A stretch of 54,909 bases of DNA from Candidatus Saccharimonadota bacterium (GTDB lineage Bacteria > Patescibacteriota > Saccharimonadia > Saccharimonadales > Saccharimonadaceae), in assembly GCA_017460625.1 (NCBI GenBank), contig JAFUAT010000012.1, forward strand, positions 1-54,909. The letters are read 5' to 3'. Below are positions 45,029 through 53,197 of this stretch, piece after piece (the stretch's first letter is position 1; each line of letters begins with the position of its first letter). Both the position numbers and the translations under genes were made by a program. The notes below the pieces were generated by a model that saw only the letters and a program-made list of their open reading frames with translations, did no database searches and had not been told where the DNA came from.

Positions 45029-45483
45029 TGAATAAGGAAGAATCAATTAGGTTTGCGGCAAAGTACCTTGAAGATTTGCTGAGCTTTTTTGGTATAAATG
45101 TGGCTGTTTATGCATCAGCAGAAGATGATGTGGTTCAATTATCGGTGCCGTCAACATCGCTTAATTCGCTTTTGATTGGTCGGAATGCGGATAACTTGAG
45201 AGCGTTACAGCATATTGTAATGATGGCGCTTGTTACAAAAAATGCAGAGCTTACTCGTGTTAATATTGATATTGCTAATTATAAAAGGCAACGAGAAGAT
45301 AGGATTGCAGCGAAGGCTGAAGGTTGGATTGCGAAGGTGCGCGAATCTGGGGAGCCAATGACGATTAATTTGAACGCTGCAGATAGACGAGTAGTGCATA
45401 AACTTGCACAGGATTATTCCGATATTGAAACTCACTCTGAAGGTGAAGGTAGAGAGCGGAAGCTGATTATATCGAGGGTGTAA
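45028..45483 (+). CDS. jag: Jag/KhpB RNA-binding protein (KH-R3H)
   Basis: A 151-aa RNA-binding protein with a KH domain (LNSLLIGRNADNLRALQHIVMMAL, GxxG-like IGRN) followed by an R3H domain (ADRRVVHKLAQDYSDIETHSEGEGRERKLII, with R-x-x-x-H). In Firmicutes KhpB partners KhpA and affects cell elongation and division genes. The N-terminal Jag-N domain is absent, so this is the short form. It shares one base with the yidC stop and precedes the polysaccharide gene set by one base, so it may be co-transcribed with it. Confidence 0.93.
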   Translation: MNKEESIRFAAKYLEDLLSFFGINVAVYASAEDDVVQLSVPSTSLNSLLIGRNADNLRALQHIVMMALVTKNAELTRVNIDIANYKRQREDRIAAKAEGWIAKVRESGEPMTINLNAADRRVVHKLAQDYSDIETHSEGEGRERKLIISRV

Positions 45484-45484
45484 T

Positions 45485-46387
45485 ATGCGATATTTATTGC
45501 TTGGAGGTAGCGGTTTTATCGGTAGTTATTTAGCAAATTCTCTTGCTAGAGAAAATCAGGTTGTGGTGGTGGGCCGTCAGCCGAAATGTGATTTTGAGTC
45601 TAAAAATATAGAATATAGACAGATGGATTTTGTGAAGTGCGATGATTTTACTGACTACATAAAAGATGTAGATATAATAGTGCATATGATTTCTACGATT
45701 ATACCGTCTGAAGATACAAGTAAATTTAATTTAGAAATAAATGAAAACGTTTTGCCAACGATAAGACTCCTAGAAGATGCTAGTCGGTTGAAGAAAAAAG
45801 TGGTTTTTATATCTTCTGGCGGGGCAATATATGGAGAAAATGACAATAAAAATAAGGAGAGTAGTCCGACTAACCCGATTTGTAACTACGGGATTATAAA
45901 GTTAATGATTGAAAAATACTTGGCTCTATACCACGAATATTATGGACTGGAATACAGGATAATTCGTCCGTCGAATCCGTATAGCGAGACAGTCTATCAT
46001 AATAAGAAACAAGGTATTATCCCGGTTATTGTAGAAAATTTAATAAAAGGTGAACCAATGTCTGTCTATGGTGGCGAACAGATTAGGGATTATATTTACA
46101 TAGATGATTTGGTAGATGGCATAAGCGCAGTGTTAGAATATGCTGGGGAACAGCGTATATTTAATATAGGCACTGGGGAGGGTTGTACTGTGGAGGCTAT
46201 TATAAAGATGGCCGAGAAAAAAACAGGCAGAAAATTAAAAGTAAAGTTACTTCCAATGCGCAAATGTGACGTTGTAAAGAACATTTTGGATATTTCTCTA
46301 ATTAAGGAAGAGACAGGTTGGACCCCAAAGATCTCTTTAGAAAGTGGCCTTGATAAAATTATAGAGAGGGAAATTGCTTATGTTTGA
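45485..46387 (+). CDS. NAD-dependent sugar-nucleotide epimerase/dehydratase
   Basis: Extended short-chain dehydrogenase (300 aa) acting on nucleotide sugars. NAD-binding GGSGFIGSYLA at residue 7, catalytic Tyr-x-x-x-Lys as NYGIIKLMIEKYL near residue 138, RPSNPYSE and the C-terminal IRDYIYIDDLVDGISAVLEY are typical of UDP-glucose 4-epimerase-like enzymes. The exact sugar is not decidable. It overlaps the methyltransferase gene by 8 bp and starts the surface-sugar operon. Confidence 0.9.
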   Translation: MRYLLLGGSGFIGSYLANSLARENQVVVVGRQPKCDFESKNIEYRQMDFVKCDDFTDYIKDVDIIVHMISTIIPSEDTSKFNLEINENVLPTIRLLEDASRLKKKVVFISSGGAIYGENDNKNKESSPTNPICNYGIIKLMIEKYLALYHEYYGLEYRIIRPSNPYSETVYHNKKQGIIPVIVENLIKGEPMSVYGGEQIRDYIYIDDLVDGISAVLEYAGEQRIFNIGTGEGCTVEAIIKMAEKKTGRKLKVKLLPMRKCDVVKNILDISLIKEETGWTPKISLESGLDKIIEREIAYV

Positions 46388-47111
46388 GCTGGGTAATGCA
46401 TATAAAAATCAATTAATTGATCAATATGCTGAGAATAAATATTACAGTGAAAATATTAAGATTGATATGAAAGATAAAAATAACGCTAAAGTGATTATTG
46501 CAAATTATATCAATAAGAATAGTGTGTGCCTTGATGTCGGTTGTGGGGTAGGATATTTGGGAGAGATCTTGCATAAACACAGGGGGGCAAAAGTATATGG
46601 TATTGATCTAGATCAGAAAGCACTGGAATATGCAACTAAGAAGAAATGCTTTGAGAAATTGTATAATTTTTCAATTACCGACCTTAAGGGGGAAGAATAT
46701 AATAAATTTGTAAATGCAAGATTAAAATTTGACTATATTATATTTGCTGATGTAGTGGAGCATGTAGTTGATGCGGAAAAATTACTTAGAACTTTTGCTA
46801 AGTTTCTTGATGACGGCGGGAAGATGCTTATTAGCTTGCCAAATGTTGCTCATTTTGACATCATAAGGGGATTAATAAATGGTAAATTTAATTATAGCCA
46901 TATTGGGTTGCTAGATAATACACATCTGAGATTTTATACAAAAAGCTCTTTTCTGGAGCTGGTACAACAAATTAATGAAATATATAATCAAAATTTTGTA
47001 ATTAGAGAAATCGGTAGAACTATTGTGAAGCCAGAATATTTAAAAGAATATCCTGGTATGTATAAGATCTTAAATAGAGATAAAGAAGCCTGCGTTCTGC
47101 AATATATATGA
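46380..47111 (+). CDS. class I SAM-dependent methyltransferase of the polysaccharide cluster
   Basis: A 243-aa methyltransferase: SAM-binding motif VCLDVGCGVGYLGEIL near residue 48, post-I acidic GIDLDQKALEYA, motif IIFADVVEHVVDAEKLLRTFAKFLDDGGKMLISLPNVAHF. Such enzymes cap or decorate glycan chains. ATG at 46380 is preferred; a TTG two codons earlier is possible. It overlaps the epimerase gene. A 14-codon frame begins in its stop codon (ATGA, 47108) and ends in the next gene's start, so it may pass ribosomes on. Confidence 0.88.
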   Translation: MFELGNAYKNQLIDQYAENKYYSENIKIDMKDKNNAKVIIANYINKNSVCLDVGCGVGYLGEILHKHRGAKVYGIDLDQKALEYATKKKCFEKLYNFSITDLKGEEYNKFVNARLKFDYIIFADVVEHVVDAEKLLRTFAKFLDDGGKMLISLPNVAHFDIIRGLINGKFNYSHIGLLDNTHLRFYTKSSFLELVQQINEIYNQNFVIREIGRTIVKPEYLKEYPGMYKILNRDKEACVLQYI

Positions 47112-47148
47112 AATTTCTATTGGTAAAAAAGGAACGAGTGAGCAGCAA

Positions 47149-47370
47149 GTGAAGGAGAAAAACACATTTGATGAAATAGAAAAAATTATAGAGAATGCCG
47201 AAAGAATACAGATTGAACATGACAGATTGCAAGTAAGAGTTTTGGAATTAGAAAAAGGAATAGACAACATATATAAAAGCAAAAGCTGGAAGATAACAAA
47301 ACCAATTAGGGGGATCACTAATATATCTAAAAAAATAAAAGGGAGCAATCATGATAAAGAGAGCAATTAG
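47149..47370 (+). CDS. small coiled-coil protein (73 aa)
   Basis: A predicted coiled coil (FDEIEKIIENAERIQIEHDRLQVRVLELEKGIDNIY) followed by YKSKSWKITKPIRGITNISKKIKG. The second part resembles the SxSWRxTxPLR tail often found at the ends of glycosyltransferases and methyltransferases of polysaccharide clusters. It may be a detached tail that ties the methyltransferase to the glycosyltransferase. The start is GTG; no ATG is available, and the overlap GTGA with a tiny upstream frame suggests coupling. It overlaps the glycosyltransferase gene by 20 bp. Confidence 0.6.
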   Translation: MKEKNTFDEIEKIIENAERIQIEHDRLQVRVLELEKGIDNIYKSKSWKITKPIRGITNISKKIKGSNHDKESN

Positions 47371-50300
47371 GAGGTCGTTAGATAAAGTAGGTCTTCACGG
47401 TAAGGCTAAAGCTTTGAAGTACAAGCGCCTAACAGAATTTTTAGGGCTAAAGGATGGCTTTGTTTATCATACTCATCAGATAAAATTTTCGGATGGCAAA
47501 TTGTTTGCTACTGGAGATGATCCGCAGATTTTGATTGAATTAAAAAACAAAACTAGCTCTATGGAAATAGAGTTTAATATAGATCATGGTGGTGACGATG
47601 TAGAACTTTTTTGCTCTAAGGACGGGGCGGTGTTTGATGAAAAAAATAAGATAGTGGTAGGAAAGGCTGACGGAGAAGATAATTCTGAAATAGCACCATT
47701 CAATGTGTCGACTAAATACTTTAGACTTGATTTGGCGAAGACGCCTGGCGAAATATGTATAAAAAAATTTGATTTAGTTCCAGACGATTTTTGTGGGGAT
47801 AGGCTCGATTTAAAATTGGAGCGTATTCCGGTAGCATCCGGGAATGGATACGTAGTGGTGACGCATGCGATGGACGGAACGGGAGCTCCGCTTCTAGCGT
47901 ACAATATTAGCAAAAGACTGAAAGAACGTGGGGAGGATGTAGTAGTTTTGGCTTTGTCAGGCGGTTTCCTGATAAAGAAATACAAAGAGCAACAAATTCC
48001 TGTAATTAGCCTTTTTCAGGATTTAAATATAGGAAGAATTGAAAACAAAGAAGACCTTTCTAGAATTGCACAAAAATTGAGAGAGAAAGAGTATTCTAAC
48101 CTGCTTACAAACACTGTCATCTCTGGACTTGTGACTCCATATTTTAAGGAGTGTGGGTATAAAATTGTTTCTTTGATTCATGAAATGAAAAACTCCATTG
48201 TTAATTATAAAATGGAAGATGGGGGGCGAAACGCTAATTTTTATGCTGATTGGCTCATATTTCCCGACAAGATTGTAGAAAGAGAATTTCAAGATGTCTT
48301 TGATAGCGCGGGGTCAAGAGTGGTTGTTCTGCCGCAGGGTTTGTATAAGAAGTACGAGAAAAACATCCCTAACAAGGTGGCAGTTTGCAAAAAATATAAT
48401 ATTCCAGAAAATGCAAAAATTATTTTTGGATCTGGGTCGGCGGATCTTAGAAAAGGGATAGATTTGTTTTTCCACGCTGCTGCAGATTTGGTGGGTAGAG
48501 AAGAAAAAGGACAAGAGTGCCATTTCATTTGGACAGGGGACTATGTAGATGATAATTTGGAAAATTGGTTAAACTATCAGGCTGACAAAATGGGCATAAA
48601 GTCGCGTATGCACGTTGCAAAATTTGTAAAAGATTTAAAAGTATACCAGAATATGGTTGAATGCGCAGATGCTTTTTGGTTGACATCCAGAGAAGACCCG
48701 TTTCCGTCGGTGATGGTGGAAGCTCTTAGATATGGTACTCCTGTGGTTGCATTCGAAGGCTGTGGCGGGGCTGATACTATGTTGGCTGATGGCAGAGGGA
48801 TATTGATTGAAAATTTTGACACCCAGAAGATGGCTATTGAAACTAAAAAGCTAATCGATGATTCGTGCAGGATGGATAAGATGATAGAAAAAGCACGAGA
48901 TTATATCGAAAAAAATTTGAATTTTGATAAATATGCAGATAGAATTATGGGCTATTTTGCTACAACTATTCATCAAGAGCAAATTGACCTAACAGTGGTG
49001 ATTCCGAATTATAATTATGAGAAGTATTTGCCAATGAGGATTGCGAGTATCTTGTCTCAGACGGTTTTGCCGAAAGAGATTATATTGCTTGACGATAATT
49101 CTACTGATGATAGTGTGAAAATCGCGGAGCCGATTCTGGATGCAGCAAACAAAAAATATGGAATTAAATATAAAATTATTAAAAATAGTGATAACCGCGG
49201 TTGCTTTAGACAATGGGTAAAGGGTTTTGAAGAAGCAAGTTATGATTTTGTCTGGGTAGCGGAGGCGGATGATTATGCGGCGCCGACCTTCGTGGCTACG
49301 GTAATGGACGGCTTTAAAGATAAAGGGGTAGTATTGTCGTATTGTAAGTCAGTGGTAATTGATAGCGATTCGGTGGTGGCTGATTATGATTATAATTCTT
49401 ATCTGGAGGATCTTGATGCGCGTAAATGGGAGAAAGATTTTATTTTAAATGGCAAAAAATTCGTGACGAATTATTTGTCTCAGAAAAACGTTATTCCTAA
49501 TGCGAGTAGTGTAATCTTTAGAAAAAGTGCAGTCAAAAACATCGGAGAATATTTAGATGAATATCAAGCAATTGGCGATTGGCTTGCTTATATTTATGTG
49601 ATTGGGCAAGGGGAGGTTTCTTACTGCGCTAAGACTTTGAATGGGCATCGAAGACACGGAAAGAGTATCATTGCAAATCAAGAAAAAAGTGCATGCTTCG
49701 CAAAAGAAATGATGATGATAAAAACATATCTGCTAGAGAACTTTGAATTTGACGATAAGAAATTAAACGAATTAATGCTTTCCACTCTAAACGAAAATTT
49801 TGATATTAGTTTAGTAAATCATAACGAAGGCCTAAAAGCAGAGTACAACGATTTGGTAAACCTTTATTGCGAAAAAAGAAAACGAGACAACCTGTTGATT
49901 GTACTACCAGATTTTGAGGTTGGCGGGGGACAGGCTGTAGGAATTAGGTTTGCTAACTATTTTAAGAAATACTACAATGTATTTATCTTGAATACTAGAG
50001 AGAAATTAGAGACAAAATACATGAGAGAGATGATTGATGGCGATATAGTAGTGCTGAAACATGGTGATAAAATGGATAGAATAAAATTTTTCCAGACGAC
50101 GTTTAAATTTAAGGCGGTAATATCATTGATTTGGTGGTCTGATAAATTGTCATACCAAGCATTCACTGGCGCTGATACAAAGAGAATCATTTCTATGCAC
50201 GGATGTTATGAAAATATTTTGGAGCATCCAGAAATTGATACATTCTTTGATGATAACGTTGAAAAAATGTTGTCATCAGCTGCATATGTAGTTTATACGG

Positions 50301-50980
50301 CAGAAAAGAATAAAAAAGTGTTTAAAGAAAAGAATATCGACTTAGGGGATAAGTTAGTAAAGATTGATAATGGGTTCTTGCTGGGTGATTATCCTAAAAA
50401 AACAAAAAAAGAATTGGGGATAGACGATAAAGATTTTGTTTTTGGATTAGTAGCTAGAGGAATCCCAGAAAAAGGATATGAACAGGCGATTACAGGTTTA
50501 GAATACGTGAATAGTGTTTTGAAAAATAAGGCGCACTTGGTATTGGTGGGGGCGGGGGATTATATAGATGAGCTAAAAGAGAAATATGTTTCAAAATATA
50601 TTCATTTTGTAGATAATACTTCTGAACCTCTTGAATGGATCGGATGGGAAGAGACATTTGATGTGGGGCTCTTGCCGTCGTATTTTAAATCCGAAAGTAT
50701 GCCGACGGCTGTAATAGAGATGTTGTTTTTGGGTAAACCAATTATTGCGACTAATATAGGAGAGATAAAATCAATGCTTATCGGAGATGGGGTGGAGGCT
50801 GGAGTGGTGATTTCGCTCGTGGACGGTAAGCCTAATCAAAAAGAATTGAATTCGACAATGCTTGATTTTGCTAAAAACCCAAAACGATTAAAAAAGTATC
50901 AGCAGGGAGCTAAAAAAATGGCGGGTAGATTTGATATGGAAAAATGTATCCGTGAATACCGGAAATTGATAGAGAAGTAA
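47351..50980 (+). CDS. three-module glycosyltransferase (GT4-GT2-GT4), 1209 aa
   Basis: A giant cytoplasmic enzyme for surface glycan synthesis. Residues ~1-160 form a beta-rich N-terminal domain. Module 1 (~165-535) is GT4-like: VVVTHAMDGTGAPLLAYNI, IFGSGSADLRKGIDLF, TSREDPFPSVMVEALRYGTPVVAFEG. Module 2 (~540-830) is GT2/GT-A: LTVVIPNYNYEKYLPMRIASIL, ILLDDNSTDDS and WVAEADDY (DxD-like acidic motif). Module 3 (~845-1209) is GT4-like again: LLIVLPDFEVGGGQAVGIRFANYF, VFGLVARGIPEKGYEQAI and SESMPTAVIEMLFLGKPIIATNIGEI. Three linked activities may build a repeat unit. It ends 8 bp from the convergent LCP gene. Confidence 0.9.
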   Translation: MIKRAIRRSLDKVGLHGKAKALKYKRLTEFLGLKDGFVYHTHQIKFSDGKLFATGDDPQILIELKNKTSSMEIEFNIDHGGDDVELFCSKDGAVFDEKNKIVVGKADGEDNSEIAPFNVSTKYFRLDLAKTPGEICIKKFDLVPDDFCGDRLDLKLERIPVASGNGYVVVTHAMDGTGAPLLAYNISKRLKERGEDVVVLALSGGFLIKKYKEQQIPVISLFQDLNIGRIENKEDLSRIAQKLREKEYSNLLTNTVISGLVTPYFKECGYKIVSLIHEMKNSIVNYKMEDGGRNANFYADWLIFPDKIVEREFQDVFDSAGSRVVVLPQGLYKKYEKNIPNKVAVCKKYNIPENAKIIFGSGSADLRKGIDLFFHAAADLVGREEKGQECHFIWTGDYVDDNLENWLNYQADKMGIKSRMHVAKFVKDLKVYQNMVECADAFWLTSREDPFPSVMVEALRYGTPVVAFEGCGGADTMLADGRGILIENFDTQKMAIETKKLIDDSCRMDKMIEKARDYIEKNLNFDKYADRIMGYFATTIHQEQIDLTVVIPNYNYEKYLPMRIASILSQTVLPKEIILLDDNSTDDSVKIAEPILDAANKKYGIKYKIIKNSDNRGCFRQWVKGFEEASYDFVWVAEADDYAAPTFVATVMDGFKDKGVVLSYCKSVVIDSDSVVADYDYNSYLEDLDARKWEKDFILNGKKFVTNYLSQKNVIPNASSVIFRKSAVKNIGEYLDEYQAIGDWLAYIYVIGQGEVSYCAKTLNGHRRHGKSIIANQEKSACFAKEMMMIKTYLLENFEFDDKKLNELMLSTLNENFDISLVNHNEGLKAEYNDLVNLYCEKRKRDNLLIVLPDFEVGGGQAVGIRFANYFKKYYNVFILNTREKLETKYMREMIDGDIVVLKHGDKMDRIKFFQTTFKFKAVISLIWWSDKLSYQAFTGADTKRIISMHGCYENILEHPEIDTFFDDNVEKMLSSAAYVVYTAEKNKKVFKEKNIDLGDKLVKIDNGFLLGDYPKKTKKELGIDDKDFVFGLVARGIPEKGYEQAITGLEYVNSVLKNKAHLVLVGAGDYIDELKEKYVSKYIHFVDNTSEPLEWIGWEETFDVGLLPSYFKSESMPTAVIEMLFLGKPIIATNIGEIKSMLIGDGVEAGVVISLVDGKPNQKELNSTMLDFAKNPKRLKKYQQGAKKMAGRFDMEKCIREYRKLIEK

Positions 50981-50988
50981 TTCCTGAT

Positions 50989-52851
50989 CTAGTCGTTTAG
51001 GATAATGATAAAATCGTAGTCTGGCGCGATGGTGGCCGGAAGCTCTGTAGCTGGTTTGGCTTCGTAGCCATAATCTTCTTCTAGAAGGCGTTTGGTACCT
51101 GGTTTTTCGGTGGAGATAGCATAGATAGTAGTGCCTTTCTCGTAGGTCCCTTCTGGGGCGTTATCTATCTTGGTGATAGTATAATTCTTGGCTTCTAGTT
51201 TAGATTTTTCACTACTGGCTAACCCTACAGTTTCGGAGGCGTTGTAGATGGCAATAGTAGGTTCTTCGTAGTCGCGTGGGTCAGATGATAACTGTTTGGC
51301 AATGTAAGCTTTGATAGAGCCATAATTGCCAGCGCCGCCTTTTGGCAGGACATAAGAAATGCCGTTAAGCATACCGGTGGTCATGTAGTCTGGGTAAAGG
51401 GAGACTTGACGCATGACGTCAAAATCTAGAATTTCTGACGAATGAGCGAGGGTCTTGAGCTCAGAAACAGAGAAGTTGGTACGGAGATTATCGCCTAGGG
51501 TAGAAACGAGTCCAAGGATATCCCCAATGGAGAGACTTTTTTCAAAAATGCGATTCTTGATGCCGATGATAATTTTTTGTTGAGATGCGCCACGGGAGAA
51601 ATCTCCACCAGCAGTACCATGACGAGCGCGGGCTAGACCGACGGCTTCGGTGCCATTAATAGTATATGGCGTGTTGGCGCGATAAACTGCACCAGTATAT
51701 TCGTAATCTAAGATATCTTCGTCTAGGGTGACGGTAATGCCACCTAAGGTATCAACAATAGAAATAATGGAACCCCAGTTGAGATGAGCGTAATATTGAA
51801 TATCTACACCTAGAATAGAGCCAACGGCTTCCATAAGCGCAGTGGCAGCTTTTTCTTCTTGCTCGGTAGAATTATTGCCGTCGCCGCCGTTGCACCAGTA
51901 GACTTCATTAATCTTACCAGTGGAAGTACAGGTGGCCGGACCTTTCAGATCACGTGGAAGACTAATCATGACCGTATCGCCAGTTTTTTGATCAAAACTG
52001 ATAAGCATGATAGAGTCGGTAAGCTGAGCGCCGTCATGCACGCCACCGCCTTCTTCGCCGTTCATGTCGTAACCACCCGTGCCAAAGGCTAAGATATTGG
52101 TGCGACCATTGGCGTCGGTCTTAAGTGGGTCATAAGTCTCACTGGTAAAAGTAAGAAGATCAAGGACGTTTCCGCGGCCACCGGTAATTTTGGCAATAAT
52201 ATCATTGCCCCATAAGACTAACCAGAGTACACCGCCGATTAGGATAAGAACTATAATTAGTGCCGTAATAGTAATAATCCGGCGTTTTTTGCTAGGTTTC
52301 TTCTTCTCTTTTTTGGCTTGTTTTTTGGCTTCTTTGGCGGCTTTTTTAGCAGATTTTTTGTCGGTGGGGCTTGCTAACATTTCGGTAAAATCCTCTTCCT
52401 CATCTTTTTCTTCTTCATCGGTATCTTCTAGGGACAGATTTTTCATGTCTTCTACGGTTTCTTCGCTCTCGGTCAAACCTTCTTCTTCGTTAAAGTCAAA
52501 AGCTTGGACAGGTTTTAAGAAACTGGCAGTATCTTCTGGCTTTTTGGCAGGTTTACTGACTCCATCGATGGTTCTAGCTTTTTTGGACTTTGGAGCTGGA
52601 GCTGGTTCTTCTTTTTCTCCAATAACTTCTTCTGTCTCGGCAAGATCTAGGTCAGCGTCGTCTGAACTGGAGCTAATGGAATCCCAGATATTAGTATCAG
52701 GAGTAGCAGCAAAATCTTCAGAAGCAATGGTTTTTTCTTTAGTTTTTTTGGTGGCTTTTTTAGCGGTAGTTTTTGTTGTTACCTTAACCCCAGCGGTCTT
52801 TTCTTTAGCCGCGCGAGTAGAAAGCCCATCAATTGATTTATTACTAGTCAT
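50989..52851 (-). CDS. LytR-CpsA-Psr (LCP) family glycopolymer ligase
   Basis: Membrane enzyme that transfers glycopolymers from lipid carriers to peptidoglycan (620 aa). The cytoplasmic N-terminus (~195 residues) is unusually long and low in complexity (Lys/Ala/Glu/Ser). One membrane helix follows (IITITALIIVLILIGGVLWLVLW), then the LCP domain: QLTDSIMLISFDQKTGDTVMISLPRDL, GGITVTLDEDILDYEY and GLARARHGTAGGDFSRGASQQKIIIGI with conserved Asp and Arg residues. A LytR_C domain closes the protein (EEPTIAIYNASETVGLASSEKSKLEAKNYTI). It fits functionally with the neighbouring glycosyltransferase. Its -10 box overlaps that of the divergent lexA-like gene. Confidence 0.92.
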   Translation of the reverse strand: MTSNKSIDGLSTRAAKEKTAGVKVTTKTTAKKATKKTKEKTIASEDFAATPDTNIWDSISSSSDDADLDLAETEEVIGEKEEPAPAPKSKKARTIDGVSKPAKKPEDTASFLKPVQAFDFNEEEGLTESEETVEDMKNLSLEDTDEEEKDEEEDFTEMLASPTDKKSAKKAAKEAKKQAKKEKKKPSKKRRIITITALIIVLILIGGVLWLVLWGNDIIAKITGGRGNVLDLLTFTSETYDPLKTDANGRTNILAFGTGGYDMNGEEGGGVHDGAQLTDSIMLISFDQKTGDTVMISLPRDLKGPATCTSTGKINEVYWCNGGDGNNSTEQEEKAATALMEAVGSILGVDIQYYAHLNWGSIISIVDTLGGITVTLDEDILDYEYTGAVYRANTPYTINGTEAVGLARARHGTAGGDFSRGASQQKIIIGIKNRIFEKSLSIGDILGLVSTLGDNLRTNFSVSELKTLAHSSEILDFDVMRQVSLYPDYMTTGMLNGISYVLPKGGAGNYGSIKAYIAKQLSSDPRDYEEPTIAIYNASETVGLASSEKSKLEAKNYTITKIDNAPEGTYEKGTTIYAISTEKPGTKRLLEEDYGYEAKPATELPATIAPDYDFIIILND

Positions 52852-52855
52852 TGTA

Positions 52856-52865
52856 TATAATTATA
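52856..52865. promoter_or_regulatory. overlapping divergent -10 boxes (LCP gene and lexA-like gene)
   Basis: TATAAT on the plus strand at 52856-52861 serves the lexA-like gene (6 nt to its ATG). TATAAT on the minus strand at 52860-52865 serves the LCP gene (8 nt to its ATG). Only 16 bp separate the two start codons, so RNA polymerase could occupy only one of these promoters at a time. Confidence 0.7.
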
Positions 52866-52867
52866 GC

Positions 52868-53197
52868 ATGAATGCGGTCAAACTTACCAAAAAACAATTA
52901 GCAGTATTTGATTTTATCCAGGATTTTACAGAAGAGAATGGGCATTCGCCGTCCTATCGGGAGATTATGGAGGGTCTAGGCTTGACGTCGGTGTCGGCAG
53001 TGGCGGAGCATATCGATAATTTAGTAGAGAAGGGGGCGCTCAGAAAGACTCCGGGGGAAGCAAGATCACTCGAAATACTAGATTTTAAGCATACAGAGAC
53101 AGTGGATCTGTTTAAAGCTAAACTGATTGGAGCGAGCGAAGAAGACAAGACCGCGCTTCTAAAGGTAGCAGAAATCTTGGGATTGGATTTGGATTAA
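52868..53197 (+). CDS. LexA-like repressor without peptidase domain
   Basis: The N-terminal ~70 residues are the LexA DNA-binding winged helix (LTKKQLAVFDFIQDFTEENGHSPSYREIMEGLGLTSVSAVAEHIDNLVEKGALRKTPGEARSLEI). After that only ~38 charged residues remain (KAKLIGASEEDKTALLKVAEILGLDLD). The S24 autoprotease domain with its Ser-Lys dyad is missing, so it cannot be inactivated by RecA-stimulated self-cleavage. At 109 aa it is about half normal length. Start 52868 has TATAAT 6 nt upstream, a leaderless arrangement. It probably regulates itself and the LCP gene through the shared promoter. It overlaps the convergent CotH-like gene by 4 bp. Confidence 0.85.
   Translation: MNAVKLTKKQLAVFDFIQDFTEENGHSPSYREIMEGLGLTSVSAVAEHIDNLVEKGALRKTPGEARSLEILDFKHTETVDLFKAKLIGASEEDKTALLKVAEILGLDLD

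Noticed and set aside
52190-53197. Long rightward open frame running antisense through the LCP gene into the lexA-like gene
   Set aside because: The N-terminal ~225 codons are Ser/Ala-rich shadow of the LCP gene; only the part from the ATG at 52868 matches a family and has a promoter.
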